In this document: piece after piece, positions 26,200 through 34,078 of the stretch | Layout of the letters: each line of letters begins with the position of its first letter | Position numbering within the stretch: position 1 is the stretch's first letter | DNA from: Bacteroides mediterraneensis | GTDB taxonomy: Bacteria; Bacteroidota; Bacteroidia; Bacteroidales; Bacteroidaceae | Assembly (NCBI RefSeq): GCF_900128455.1 | Contig: NZ_LT635783.1 | Location: 2,010,919-2,074,918, forward strand | Direction: 5' to 3' | Length of the DNA stretch: 64,000 bases | Program-made: the position numbers and the translations under genes | The notes under the pieces: model-generated | Told to the model about the DNA's origin: nothing | What the model saw: only the letters and a program-made list of their open reading frames with translations | The model's database searches: none

Positions 26200-26358
26200 C
26201 AAGTCCGTCTGTCGGTGCAAGGGAATCCGGTGGAAAACCGGAGCTGTACCCGCAGCTGTAACCTCCATTCCAGAAATGTCTGTAACTACAAGTGTCACTG
26301 TCGCTTATGCGCGATGGGAAGGCCCTACAGACAGGAGGAAGCCAGAATACCTGCTAAT
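26200..26358 (+). promoter_or_regulatory. Cobalamin riboswitch 2
   Basis: Diagnostic pieces in order: GGTGCAAGGGAATCCGGTG with ACCCGCAGCTGTAA (26213-26262), GTCACTG (26294-26300) with GCGATGGGAAGGCC (26311-26324), and a B12 box GAAGCCAGAATACCTGC (26338-26354). It should repress the downstream TonB receptor and CbiK-like lipoprotein when adenosylcobalamin is plentiful. About 160 bases separate it from the receptor start, with no clear terminator. Confidence 0.93.
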
Positions 26359-26517
26359 ATCCACGACGACAAAGCATGGGGCTTCCGGGATTAGGAGCGC
26401 AAGGTGCACCTTATGAATACAGATTTGTAATATTTTGTTTCCTGCCTGTGGGGGAGGACTTTACTTATCTTCATCTGAAGCCGCATGCCCGCTTTATAAT
26501 TTTGACAAAAAGGTTGC

Positions 26518-28581
26518 ATGATGAAGAAAAAGTTAGGATTTATTCTCCCGTTGCTGTTGGTAGGCAATGCCCCACATTCCGTGGCGCAAAGCATGCAGGA
26601 GGGCAAGAAAGTGGAAGAGCTTTCCGTGAGGTTGGACGAGGTGGTGGTGACGGGTACCGGCACGGAACATTACCTGAAAGACGCTCCCGTACAGACGGAA
26701 GTCCTCACCCGGAAGGCGTTGGAACAATTCCAGGCACGCAGCATGGAAGAGCTGCTGAGTGGGCTTTCCGCTTCACTCACCTTCCACGATGGAGACATGG
26801 GCGGCCATATCCAGTTGAACGGGCTGAACAACGATTACATCCTCATCCTGATTGACGGCAAGCGGATGAACGGGGATGTAGGCGGACAGAACGACTTGAA
26901 CCTGTTGAACCCGGCCAATATCGAACGCATTGAAATTGTGAAGGGGGCCGCCTCCTCCCTTTATGGAAGCGATGCCATCGCCGGGGTCATTAATATTATC
27001 ACCAGGAAGAGTCCTCACAAGATGGAACTGACCAGCACCAGCCGGGTGGGTGAGTATGGCGACGTCAGGGAAAGCGCTTCCTTCGGACTGTCCGTCGGAA
27101 AGATAAAAAGCGTGACGGGAGTGAACTTCCGGCATACGGACGGTTGGCAGAATACCGACTTGCAGTGGAACCAGCAGCAGCTGAAACCAGGCTCCACGCT
27201 GAAAACGATGAACCGGTCTACCAATTATACGTTGTCCGAGAATCTGGAATGGCAGGTCAATGACCAGCTTCAGCTGACGGCTTCCGGCAGTTATTACGAA
27301 CGCTGGGTTGCCCGTTCGCACGGACAATGGAGTTATCTTGCCAATGATTTCTATTATCGCAATTATGGGTTCGCTGTCGGCGGCAAATACAAGCTGGGCG
27401 GACGGAATTACCTGACGGCAGACCTTTCGTACGACCGGTATGGGTATTTCTACGACTACAAGTTGCAGGAGGTCACCGACTATTTCATGGAGGGGAACCG
27501 CATCACTTATTTCCCCGGACAACGCATCAAACAAAGCATTCAGAAACAGGTGCTGGGCCAGGCGAAAGGGGTCTTCTACTTCGGCGAGCGCCACATCCTG
27601 AACACGGGCATCGAGTATCTGTACAATGGTCTTGAATCTCCCCACCGGATTGACGGCGACCGTGCTTCTGTCTATACGTTGGCCGCTTATGCCCAGGAAG
27701 AATGGACGGCCCGGGAAAACACGGTCGTCACCGTAGGAGCCAGAGGAACCTTGCACAAGGAAACGGGCTTGAACTTCAGTCCCAAAGTGTCCGTCTTGTA
27801 CAAATGGTCGGATTTTAACCTGCGTGCTTCGTATGCCATGGGATACAAATCGCCCACCGTGAAAGAGTTATATTACAACTACATAGCCACATTAGGTGGC
27901 GGCGCGCTTACGGCCTACCATGGCAACAAAGATTTAAAGGCGCAGACCTCCCAATATGCTTCTGTAGGGCTGGAATACGCGGGAAACAAGTGGCAGGCCA
28001 GTCTGACAGGCTATGTCAACCTGTTGCGCCACCTGATTGAGCTGGTGGAAATCAATCTTACCCCGGAAGAAAAGCTGGAGGAGATTGAGAAAAGCAAGGA
28101 GTATCGGAACCTGACGCGGGCACGCATCTGGGGAGTGGACTTCACTTTCAATTACCAGCCGACCAAGGATGTTACGCTGAGCGGGGGCTACAGTTTCGCA
28201 GACCCCAAGGCCCAATATCCCAACCAGGGCATCAACTACATGGAATATATCCCGATGGATGCCACTTCAAAGCACAACGCGACGTTTCATGCCGCCTGGC
28301 AGCATGCGTGGAAGCGGTATCGCCTGGGAGTAGGGGTGTACGGACGCTATCAGTCCACCCGCCGTTATGTGAAGGATAACAATGCCGACGCTTTCCAGAC
28401 TTGGCGCATCAATACGGCGCACACCTGCCTGGGAATGAAACGCTGGACGATGACCCTGAACGTAGGAGTGGACAATGTGTTCAACTACATAGACCGTACT
28501 CCTTTCGGCTATAATCGGGCCACCACCACACCCGGACGTAATTTCTACGTTTCGGCACTCCTCAAGTTCAAAAACAGATAA
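26518..28581 (+). CDS. TonB-dependent receptor under cobalamin riboswitch control
   Basis: The 687-aa protein has a signal peptide (cleavage near VAQS), a TonB-box/plug start (LDEVVVTGTGTEHYLKDAPVQTEVL) and a plug domain with IERIEIVKGAASSLYGSDAIAGVINIITRK. The barrel ends NFYVSALLKFKNR. It lacks the carboxypeptidase-like N-terminal domain of the first receptor. The riboswitch argues for a corrinoid or a cobalamin-related tetrapyrrole. The downstream chelatase-like lipoprotein recalls the P. gingivalis IhtA/IhtB haemin pair. The start may be the second Met (26521). Confidence 0.88.
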   Translation: MMKKKLGFILPLLLVGNAPHSVAQSMQEGKKVEELSVRLDEVVVTGTGTEHYLKDAPVQTEVLTRKALEQFQARSMEELLSGLSASLTFHDGDMGGHIQLNGLNNDYILILIDGKRMNGDVGGQNDLNLLNPANIERIEIVKGAASSLYGSDAIAGVINIITRKSPHKMELTSTSRVGEYGDVRESASFGLSVGKIKSVTGVNFRHTDGWQNTDLQWNQQQLKPGSTLKTMNRSTNYTLSENLEWQVNDQLQLTASGSYYERWVARSHGQWSYLANDFYYRNYGFAVGGKYKLGGRNYLTADLSYDRYGYFYDYKLQEVTDYFMEGNRITYFPGQRIKQSIQKQVLGQAKGVFYFGERHILNTGIEYLYNGLESPHRIDGDRASVYTLAAYAQEEWTARENTVVTVGARGTLHKETGLNFSPKVSVLYKWSDFNLRASYAMGYKSPTVKELYYNYIATLGGGALTAYHGNKDLKAQTSQYASVGLEYAGNKWQASLTGYVNLLRHLIELVEINLTPEEKLEEIEKSKEYRNLTRARIWGVDFTFNYQPTKDVTLSGGYSFADPKAQYPNQGINYMEYIPMDATSKHNATFHAAWQHAWKRYRLGVGVYGRYQSTRRYVKDNNADAFQTWRINTAHTCLGMKRWTMTLNVGVDNVFNYIDRTPFGYNRATTTPGRNFYVSALLKFKNR

Positions 28582-28615
28582 TTACACCATATTCACTTAT
28601 TAACTCACTAATAGT

Positions 28616-29806
28616 ATGAAAATGCATTTTTTCAAATCAAGTATGATGGCAACGCTGATGGCGACTGCCTTGTGCACGGGTATCGTTTCGTGCAGTGACA
28701 AAGACGACGTGGAAAGTACCTTGAATCCGGCCGAACGGATTGTCTCGCAGACCAAGAAGCATGACACGGCCTTGCTGCTCTGTACCTTTGGCAGCACCTA
28801 CAAAGAGTCGCTTTCTGTATATGACGACGTGATGGATGACTTCAAGAAGGAATTCCCTGATGTGGACATTTACATGTCGTTCACCTCGCGTACCTGTATC
28901 AACCGCGTACAGGCTGCTACGGGCATCGAACGCTATGAACTCGACCAGTGGCTGAAGGCCATCGGAAACGCCGGATACAAGCGGGTGGCAGTGCAGTCGC
29001 TGCATGTGATTCCCGGTGAGGAGTATCTTTCGTTGATGAACACCGACATCAAGAAATACTTTATGATTCAATGGTTTCCGCACATCGACGTTTTGCGCGG
29101 AGCCAACCTGTTGTCTGAGGAAGAAGACACGAAAATGGTGGCCGACGTGCTCTACAGCCACTATGCGGAAAGGCTCAGTGACAAGAACCACATCGTGCTG
29201 CTGATGGGACACGGTAACCCGGATGAAAACTACAGCGCGAACCAGAAGTATGCCGAGGTACAAAAGGCCCTGCAGGCCAAAGCTGCCCACAAGAATATCT
29301 TTGTGGGGACGGTGGATTATGGCGATATGCTTTTTTGGCCCAAGGAGGTGGAAGAGAATCCGGCCGACCGCCTCACGGATGTCCGCACGGTACGCAGCCA
29401 ATATCCGAATTGCATCTACTCCCAGATCATGCAGTATTGCGAAGATAACGGCCTGCAACCGGCCCACGTGAAAGTCTATATCGCTCCTTTCATGTCCATT
29501 GCCGGTGACCATGCCCATAACGACCTCTGGGGATTGAAGGCACTGGCCGAAGGGGCCGATGTGAATAAGGTTGAACTGAACACGAACGAATACAGCTGGC
29601 GTGAGCGTTTGGAGAAAATCGGCTTCCAGGTGCAGGAGGATTTTGAATCTCATCCCATCAGGGAGGCCGGGGCCGACCATGGCATTGCCGACGGTTGCGG
29701 CATCCGCGCCCTGGGCAGTTATCCTGAAATCCGTCGAATCTGGGTGAAGCACCTCCGCGAACAGTGGGATGCCAACGCCTGGGAGAACGGAAAGGATTAT
29801 CAATAA
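28616..29806 (+). CDS. CbiK-like lipoprotein, probable surface tetrapyrrole-binding or chelatase protein
   Basis: The 396-aa product has a lipobox ending in IVSC (Cys26) followed by SDKDD, an acidic tail like the surface-export signal of Bacteroides lipoproteins. The mature part is a CbiK relative: H199 in LLMGHGNPD and H299 in IAGDHAHNDL match the metal-binding histidines, and MSFTSRT matches the conserved TSR segment. It follows the receptor by 34 bases in the riboswitch operon. It may remove or insert metal, or bind a corrinoid or porphyrin for the receptor, as proposed for IhtB. It is about 90 residues longer than the cbiK product at 22628. Confidence 0.8.
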   Translation: MKMHFFKSSMMATLMATALCTGIVSCSDKDDVESTLNPAERIVSQTKKHDTALLLCTFGSTYKESLSVYDDVMDDFKKEFPDVDIYMSFTSRTCINRVQAATGIERYELDQWLKAIGNAGYKRVAVQSLHVIPGEEYLSLMNTDIKKYFMIQWFPHIDVLRGANLLSEEEDTKMVADVLYSHYAERLSDKNHIVLLMGHGNPDENYSANQKYAEVQKALQAKAAHKNIFVGTVDYGDMLFWPKEVEENPADRLTDVRTVRSQYPNCIYSQIMQYCEDNGLQPAHVKVYIAPFMSIAGDHAHNDLWGLKALAEGADVNKVELNTNEYSWRERLEKIGFQVQEDFESHPIREAGADHGIADGCGIRALGSYPEIRRIWVKHLREQWDANAWENGKDYQ

Positions 29807-29954
29807 GCCGTCATCAGGGTTCCGGAAGCATTGCCTGCCATAGCTTCATCGGCAATAGCTTCCGGATGATGAAAGCTCTGAGTATAGCCGTAAATTGGAC
29901 CTGGAACGTATCTTTGAGGTAGGAGTCGCAAAAAATAAGTATTAAAATATGATA

Positions 29955-29994
29955 ATTCATTTGATGAATCAAAGTCTATTCGTATTTTTGCGAA
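29955..29994 (+). promoter_or_regulatory. arsR promoter and operators
   Basis: TTTG (29960-29963), 19 bases, TATTTTTG (29983-29990) is an exact promoter match. ATTCAT-TTG-ATGAAT (29955-29969) is a palindrome over the -33 box, and TTCG-N8-CGAA (29979-29994) covers the -7 box. The second motif recurs at two further promoters of this cluster, so these are probably ArsR sites. Confidence 0.65.
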
Positions 29995-30021
29995 CAACAA
30001 ACAAAAGGAGGAATAGAAAGG

Positions 30022-30345
30022 ATGAAAAAGAAGTATACAGAAGAACAGGAAAAGATAGCCCGCTTTGCCAAGGCGATGGGGCATCCGGCACGCATAGCCA
30101 TACTTCAGTTCCTGGCCTCTCAGGAGTGTTGCTTTTTCGGTGATATTCATGAGGAACTTCCCATTGCAAAGGCCACGGTATCGCAGCATCTGAAAGAGTT
30201 GAAAGAGGCCGGACTTATCCAGGGTGAAATTGAGACGCCGAAAGTAAGATACTGCATCAACAAGGAAAACTGGGAAATCGCCAAAAAGGTGTTTGCCGGT
30301 TTTTTTGGACAACCTATATGTAAGAAAGAGGGCTGCTGTGAGTAA
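30022..30345 (+). CDS. arsR: ArsR-family metalloregulator
   Basis: The 107-aa winged-helix repressor has the recognition helix around residues 45-62 ([21 protein letters not shown]). Cysteines available for As(III) are C36-C37 (QECCF) and C100, C105, C106 in the tail (CKKEGCC). This differs from the C-x-C-x2-C site of the plasmid R773 ArsR. It should repress its own operon and release when arsenite binds. The tail stop is followed directly by a T-rich run (30346-30357). Confidence 0.9.
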   Translation: MKKKYTEEQEKIARFAKAMGHPARIAILQFLASQECCFFGDIHEELPIAKATVSQHLKELKEAGLIQGEIETPKVRYCINKENWEIAKKVFAGFFGQPICKKEGCCE

Positions 30346-30367
30346 GCCCTTTTTTTTGAAGGATAAG

Positions 30368-30383
30368 TTCGTAGTTTTGCGAA
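30368..30383 (+). promoter_or_regulatory. Second ars promoter with operator
   Basis: TTCG-TAGTTTTG-CGAA: the TAnnTTTG box (30372-30379) is framed by the same TTCG/CGAA arms as at the arsR promoter. Confidence 0.6.
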
Positions 30384-30408
30384 TAACTAACAATTGAAAT
30401 AGAAAGAC

Positions 30409-30849
30409 ATGAAAAAAATTTTATTCTTGCTTGCTGCATGCTTCACCTTTAGCGCCTGCAGCATGAACGCAAAGAACGGAACGGAAGCACAGACGCAAAA
30501 AGAAGTGACAGTAAAAGACCATGTGGAAGTATTGTATTTTCACGGGAAGCAGCGTTGTGCTACCTGTATGGCCATCGAAAGCAATACAAGAGCTGCAATG
30601 GAGGAGAACTTTGCGGAACAGCTCAAAAGGGGTGAGGTCGTTTTTAAGGTAATAGACATCAGCCAGAAGGAAAATGAGAAGATGGCCGAGAAGTATGAGG
30701 TAACCTGGTCATCGCTGTTTGTCGTGAAATACAAGCACGGACAGGAAACAAGCGAGAACATGACCGAATTTGCTTTCGGAAATGCCCGCAAGTCGCCGGA
30801 CGTATTCAAAGCTGGGGTGGTGAAGGCTGTCAATGAAATGCTGAAATAA
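30409..30849 (+). CDS. ArsF-like thioredoxin-fold lipoprotein
   Basis: The 146-aa product has a lipobox (FSAC, Cys17) and a thioredoxin-like fold with a C50-x2-C53 motif (QRCATC) after the EVLYFHGK strand. Proteins of this type, labelled ArsF in Bacteroides ars operons and linked to nitrophenyl-arsenical reduction, pair with the ArsG-type membrane protein that follows. It should act on the periplasmic side and exchange disulfides or electrons with that protein. The exact reaction is not established from sequence. Confidence 0.75.
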   Translation: MKKILFLLAACFTFSACSMNAKNGTEAQTQKEVTVKDHVEVLYFHGKQRCATCMAIESNTRAAMEENFAEQLKRGEVVFKVIDISQKENEKMAEKYEVTWSSLFVVKYKHGQETSENMTEFAFGNARKSPDVFKAGVVKAVNEMLK

Positions 30850-30860
30850 CGGAGAAGGTT

Positions 30861-31568
30861 ATGGACTGGTTACAGACATTGCTGGATAACAGCTCCACTC
30901 CCGTACTGACAGCGTTTCTGCTCGGACTGCTGACCGCGCTGTCACCTTGTCCGCTGGCAACGAACATCGCAGCCATCGGCTTTATCGGAAAAGACATTGA
31001 AAACAGAAAGCGCGTTTTCCGGAACGGCTTGCTCTATACGCTGGGGCGTATCCTTTCATACACCCTGCTCGGAGCGGTACTGATTATGGTTCTGAAAGAA
31101 GGTTCCAGCATGTTCGGCATACAGAAGGCCATCGGGACATGGGGGGAACTTGTGCTGGGTCCGCTTCTGCTCGTGATAGGTCTGTTCATGCTCTTTGGCG
31201 ACAAACTGAATCTCCCGCAGTTCGGCTTCCACGGAAATGCGGAAGGTCTCGTCCGGAAAGGCGGATGGGGTGCCCTGCTGATTGGCGTACTGTTTGCCCT
31301 GGCTTTCTGTCCGACAAGCGGTGTGTTCTATTTCGGCATGCTGATACCGATGTCTGCCACGGCGACAGCCGGCTATTTCCTTCCTGTGGTATTTGCCATT
31401 GCCACAGCCATCCCCGTGATTGCCGTGGCATGGATTCTTGCCTTCAGTGTGCAGCAGATGGGAAATTTCTACGGCAGGATGCAGAAGGTGCAGAAATGGA
31501 TGAACCTGATTGTGGGCGTGGTGTTTATCCTCGTTGGCATCTATTATTGCTGGATAATGTATTTATAA
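30861..31568 (+). CDS. ArsG-like membrane protein (CcdA/DsbD family)
   Basis: The 235-aa protein has six predicted transmembrane helices and two conserved P-C or C-P motifs, SPCPLATN (Cys30) in the first and AFCPTSGVFYFG in the fourth. These are the redox cysteines of CcdA/DsbD proteins that carry reducing power across the inner membrane. In ars operons this family is annotated as an ArsG-type aromatic arsenical permease. An electron-transfer role towards the ArsF-like lipoprotein upstream (11-base gap) fits the motifs equally well. Confidence 0.78.
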   Translation: MDWLQTLLDNSSTPVLTAFLLGLLTALSPCPLATNIAAIGFIGKDIENRKRVFRNGLLYTLGRILSYTLLGAVLIMVLKEGSSMFGIQKAIGTWGELVLGPLLLVIGLFMLFGDKLNLPQFGFHGNAEGLVRKGGWGALLIGVLFALAFCPTSGVFYFGMLIPMSATATAGYFLPVVFAIATAIPVIAVAWILAFSVQQMGNFYGRMQKVQKWMNLIVGVVFILVGIYYCWIMYL

Positions 31569-31601
31569 AACGAATCGATAACAAACCAAATATTTACGAA
31601 C

Positions 31602-31835
31602 ATGGAAATTAAAGTTTTAGGTCCGGGTTGTGCCAAATGTAAATCAACCTACAATGTCATTGAGAAAGTGCTGAAAGAAAACCACATCGATGCGAAACTG
31701 ACCAAGGTGGACGACATCATGGAAATGATGAACTACCACATCATGACCACACCGGCCGTGGTGATTGACGAGGTGGTGAAGATGAAAGGACAGGTTCCGA
31801 CTGAAAGCGAGGTAAAGAAACTGCTGGGCATCTGA
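31602..31835 (+). CDS. Small thioredoxin-family protein
   Basis: The 77-aa protein has an active site C10-x2-C13 (GPGCAKC) after a beta strand and a cis-proline TTPAVV motif. It belongs to the short glutaredoxin-like (MTH895-type) redox proteins. It is cytoplasmic and could feed electrons to the CcdA-like protein upstream. It lies 33 bases after that gene and is followed by a hairpin at 31859-31890. Confidence 0.88.
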   Translation: MEIKVLGPGCAKCKSTYNVIEKVLKENHIDAKLTKVDDIMEMMNYHIMTTPAVVIDEVVKMKGQVPTESEVKKLLGI

Positions 31836-31858
31836 GGCACAGAATGATTTAACTGTGG

Positions 31859-31894
31859 GCGGCAGAGACAACTGTGGTGGAATCTGCCGCTCTT
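31859..31894 (+). terminator. Hairpin after the thioredoxin-like gene
   Basis: GCGGCAGA (31859-31866) pairs with TCTGCCGC (31883-31890), followed by a short TCTTTT. It is a weak terminator or attenuator ahead of the third ars promoter. Confidence 0.5.
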
Positions 31895-31909
31895 TTAATG
31901 AATAGGTTG

Positions 31910-31925
31910 TTCGTATTTAGACGAA
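31910..31925 (+). promoter_or_regulatory. Third ars operator
   Basis: TTCG-TATTTAGA-CGAA has the same arms and 8-base spacing as the sites at 29979 and 30368. The inner TATTTAGA is a poor -7 box. Confidence 0.5.
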
Positions 31926-31941
31926 TTAAAATAGAATAGAA

Positions 31942-32910
31942 ATGATACAGGATTTTGCTGACTGGCTTGTTTACGGGTTGTTCGGACTGAGTGCCGATAC
32001 TCCGGTAGGAGTTGCCGTAAACTTCTTCTTTTATGATACAATTAAAATTCTCATACTTTTGTTCTTCATCAGTGTGTTGATGGGCATTGTCAACGCTTAT
32101 TTCCCGATAGAGCGTTTGCGGAACTATCTCGTCACACACAAGATGTACGGGTTGCAATACTTGCTGGCGTCACTCTTCGGAGCCATCACCCCGTTCTGTT
32201 CGTGTTCATCCATACCGCTGTTCATCGGCTTCGTGAAAGGCGGTATCCCTTTGGGGGTCACCTTCGCCTTCCTGATTACCTCCCCGCTGGTGAATGAGGT
32301 GGCTGTGGCCATGTTTCTCGGCTCATTCGGTCTGAAAGTGACACTGATTTACGTCATCAGCGGGATTCTGTTGGGAGTAATAGGCGGTATCGTACTCGGC
32401 CGTATGCGTCTGGCTCCTTATCTGAGCGACTGGGTAAAGCAGATACAGGCCCACTCATCCGCCCAGGCCGATGAATGGGAAAAAGACCATACCACCTTTA
32501 TCAAACGACTCCCGACCATTGTCCGTGATGCCTGGAAGATTGTCAGCGGTGTGCTTATATATATCCTGATTGGTATCGGTATCGGTGCCTTCATGCATGG
32601 TTTTGTGCCGGAAGGCTTCTTCCAGCAATACATGTCGAAAGACAACTGGTATGCCGTGCCTCTGTCTGTGATTCTTGCCGTACCGATGTATGCCAATGCC
32701 GCGGGTATCGTGCCAGTCATCGAGGTGTTTGTGGCAAAAGGCATTCCCATCGGAACCGCAATAGCTTTCATGATGGCGGTCGTAGGCCTTTCCCTGCCGG
32801 AAGCCACCCTGCTGAAGAAAGTAATGACCTGGAGACTGATCGGCATATTCTTCGGAACGGTGGCGTTCTTCATCATTCTGTCGGGCTATCTGTTTAACTA
32901 TATACTGTAG
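31942..32910 (+). CDS. ArsP-like permease (DUF318 family)
   Basis: The 322-aa membrane protein has about eight helices in two halves joined by a charged loop (residues 165-195). The motif TPFCSCSSIPLF (C86, C88) is the conserved cysteine site of ArsP, the efflux permease for trivalent organoarsenicals such as methylarsenite and roxarsone. The second half carries the VPMYANAAGIVPVIE repeat. Export from the cytoplasm is the expected role. Metal efflux (the SO_0444-type branch) is the alternative. Confidence 0.82.
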   Translation: MIQDFADWLVYGLFGLSADTPVGVAVNFFFYDTIKILILLFFISVLMGIVNAYFPIERLRNYLVTHKMYGLQYLLASLFGAITPFCSCSSIPLFIGFVKGGIPLGVTFAFLITSPLVNEVAVAMFLGSFGLKVTLIYVISGILLGVIGGIVLGRMRLAPYLSDWVKQIQAHSSAQADEWEKDHTTFIKRLPTIVRDAWKIVSGVLIYILIGIGIGAFMHGFVPEGFFQQYMSKDNWYAVPLSVILAVPMYANAAGIVPVIEVFVAKGIPIGTAIAFMMAVVGLSLPEATLLKKVMTWRLIGIFFGTVAFFIILSGYLFNYIL

Positions 32911-32975
32911 ATAAGATAATAAATAGAATAGGGGAACATTCCTATTTTAAGTCAAACCAATAAAAAACGGAATAA

Positions 32976-33425
32976 ATGAAAGTATTGATTCTTTGTACAG
33001 GAAACAGCTGCCGCAGCCAGATGGCTCACGGCTTTTTGCAGTCATTCGATAAAAACCTGGAAGTATATTCAGGGGGTACCGAACCGGCAGACCAGGTAAA
33101 TGCCAAGGCAGTGGAAGTGATGAAGGAAGTGGGGATAGACATCAGCTCGCATGTGCCTACACACGTCAACACGTATCTCGATCAGGAATGGGATTATGTA
33201 ATCACCGTGTGCGGTGGCGCCAATGAAAGCTGTCCTGCCTTTACAGGAAAGGTCGGCAAACGTATGCACATCGGTTTTGACGATCCTTCACAGGCTACAG
33301 GCACGCCGGAGTTCATCGACTCGGAGTTCCGCCGTGTACGTGACGAAATCAGAAATGCCTTTGCCCGTTTCTACATCACGGAAATCAGAAAGGAAGAATT
33401 GCCGAAATGCGCTTGTGGTGAATAG
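32976..33425 (+). CDS. arsC: Arsenate reductase, thioredoxin-coupled type
   Basis: The 149-aa protein belongs to the low-molecular-weight phosphatase-like ArsC group. The CX5R loop C7-TGNS-C12-R13 binds arsenate, and C79 and C86 (VCGGANESCP) match, with a constant offset of three, the C82/C89 relay of S. aureus ArsC. It reduces arsenate to arsenite in the cytoplasm using thioredoxin. The extra C-terminal CAC is unusual. It ends the ars operon; a hairpin terminator follows at 33567-33599. Confidence 0.93.
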   Translation: MKVLILCTGNSCRSQMAHGFLQSFDKNLEVYSGGTEPADQVNAKAVEVMKEVGIDISSHVPTHVNTYLDQEWDYVITVCGGANESCPAFTGKVGKRMHIGFDDPSQATGTPEFIDSEFRRVRDEIRNAFARFYITEIRKEELPKCACGE

Positions 33426-33566
33426 GGTGTTACTGCCCAAAAATGAGCGGCATGGCACATATTCTGACAGGAGATTTGGACTGTTCAGACGGTTACAGTG
33501 TCATTCGCAACTTTGTTCCCTTAGTTTGAGGAGGGTATTCTTGTGAATGGAATGAAATGAAACATA

Positions 33567-33599
33567 AAAGGTTCCACATCCAAATGGGATGTCCTTTTT
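33567..33599 (+). terminator. Terminator after the ars operon
   Basis: ACATCC (33576-33581) pairs with GGATGT (33587-33592), extended by AAAAGG/CCTTTT outside a bulge and followed by TTTTT. Confidence 0.6.
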
Positions 33600-33675
33600 G
33601 CGCCAATGTAATATCAGCTGATCGGAATGATTCTTCCTCATGGGTTTGAATAAAGAACGCATAGAGTTCTTAAAT

Positions 33676-33737
33676 CAAAAAAAAACACCGATCATCGGAA
33701 TAGGGTAAAGCGTATCCGGTGGTCGGTTTCATTTTTT
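33676..33737. terminator. Bidirectional terminator
   Basis: ACCGATCATCGGAATA (33687-33702) pairs with TATCCGGTGGTCGGT (33713-33727) through mostly G-C and G-U pairs. An A-run lies to the left and a T-run to the right, so it can end transcription from both sides: the ars side and the small minus-strand transcript at 33788-33902. Confidence 0.7.
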
Positions 33738-33787
33738 GCCTTTTTTAGTGCTTATTGTTCCCGTTCAAAATGGGCAAATGTGAACTG

Positions 33788-33865
33788 TTATTTGTTCAGA
33801 ATCTGTAGTTGGTTGTCGCCCATCATTCTCAGGCCTTTAATAAAGCATTTAATAAGAAATCTCAT
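33788..33865 (-). CDS. Candidate 25-aa peptide in a short minus-strand transcript
   Basis: A minus-strand TACTTTTG box (33895-33902) is followed after 29 bases by an ATG (33865) that opens 25 codons (MRFLIKCFIKGLRMM, then GDNQLQILNK). The transcript would end at the bidirectional terminator near 33680, giving an RNA of about 210 bases. The N-terminus is basic and hydrophobic. The RNA could be a small regulatory RNA and not a message. No family is recognised. Confidence 0.35.
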   Translation of the reverse strand: MRFLIKCFIKGLRMMGDNQLQILNK

Positions 33866-33894
33866 TTTTGTGGTTGTTTTTATGTTTTACAACA

Positions 33895-33902
33895 CAAAAG
33901 TA
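33895..33902 (-). promoter_or_regulatory. -7 box of the short minus-strand transcript
   Basis: The minus strand reads TACTTTTG, a match to TAnnTTTG. No clear -33 box was seen at 19-21 bases. Confidence 0.4.
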
Positions 33903-34035
33903 CGCATTGTTTATTACATAATATGTTGTATAGCATATAATTTTCATGAAAGGCCTTAATACTTGATATATGTCAACCAGATGGTAGAAGCTGAATGTTT
34001 TTTTCTTTTCTGTCGTTACTTGAAAATAAAAATAG

Positions 34036-34043
34036 TATCTTTG
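34036..34043 (+). promoter_or_regulatory. -7 box for the aspartic protease-like gene
   Basis: TATCTTTG, a match to TAnnTTTG, 35 bases before the ATG at 34079. Confidence 0.55.
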
Positions 34044-34078
34044 GCAGACCGTACTTTTGAAAGAAAAAGAATGAGAAT

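Noticed and set aside
33443..33529. 28-codon plus-strand frame after arsC
   Set aside because: No ribosome site, no similarity recognised, and it lies before the operon terminator without conserved features.
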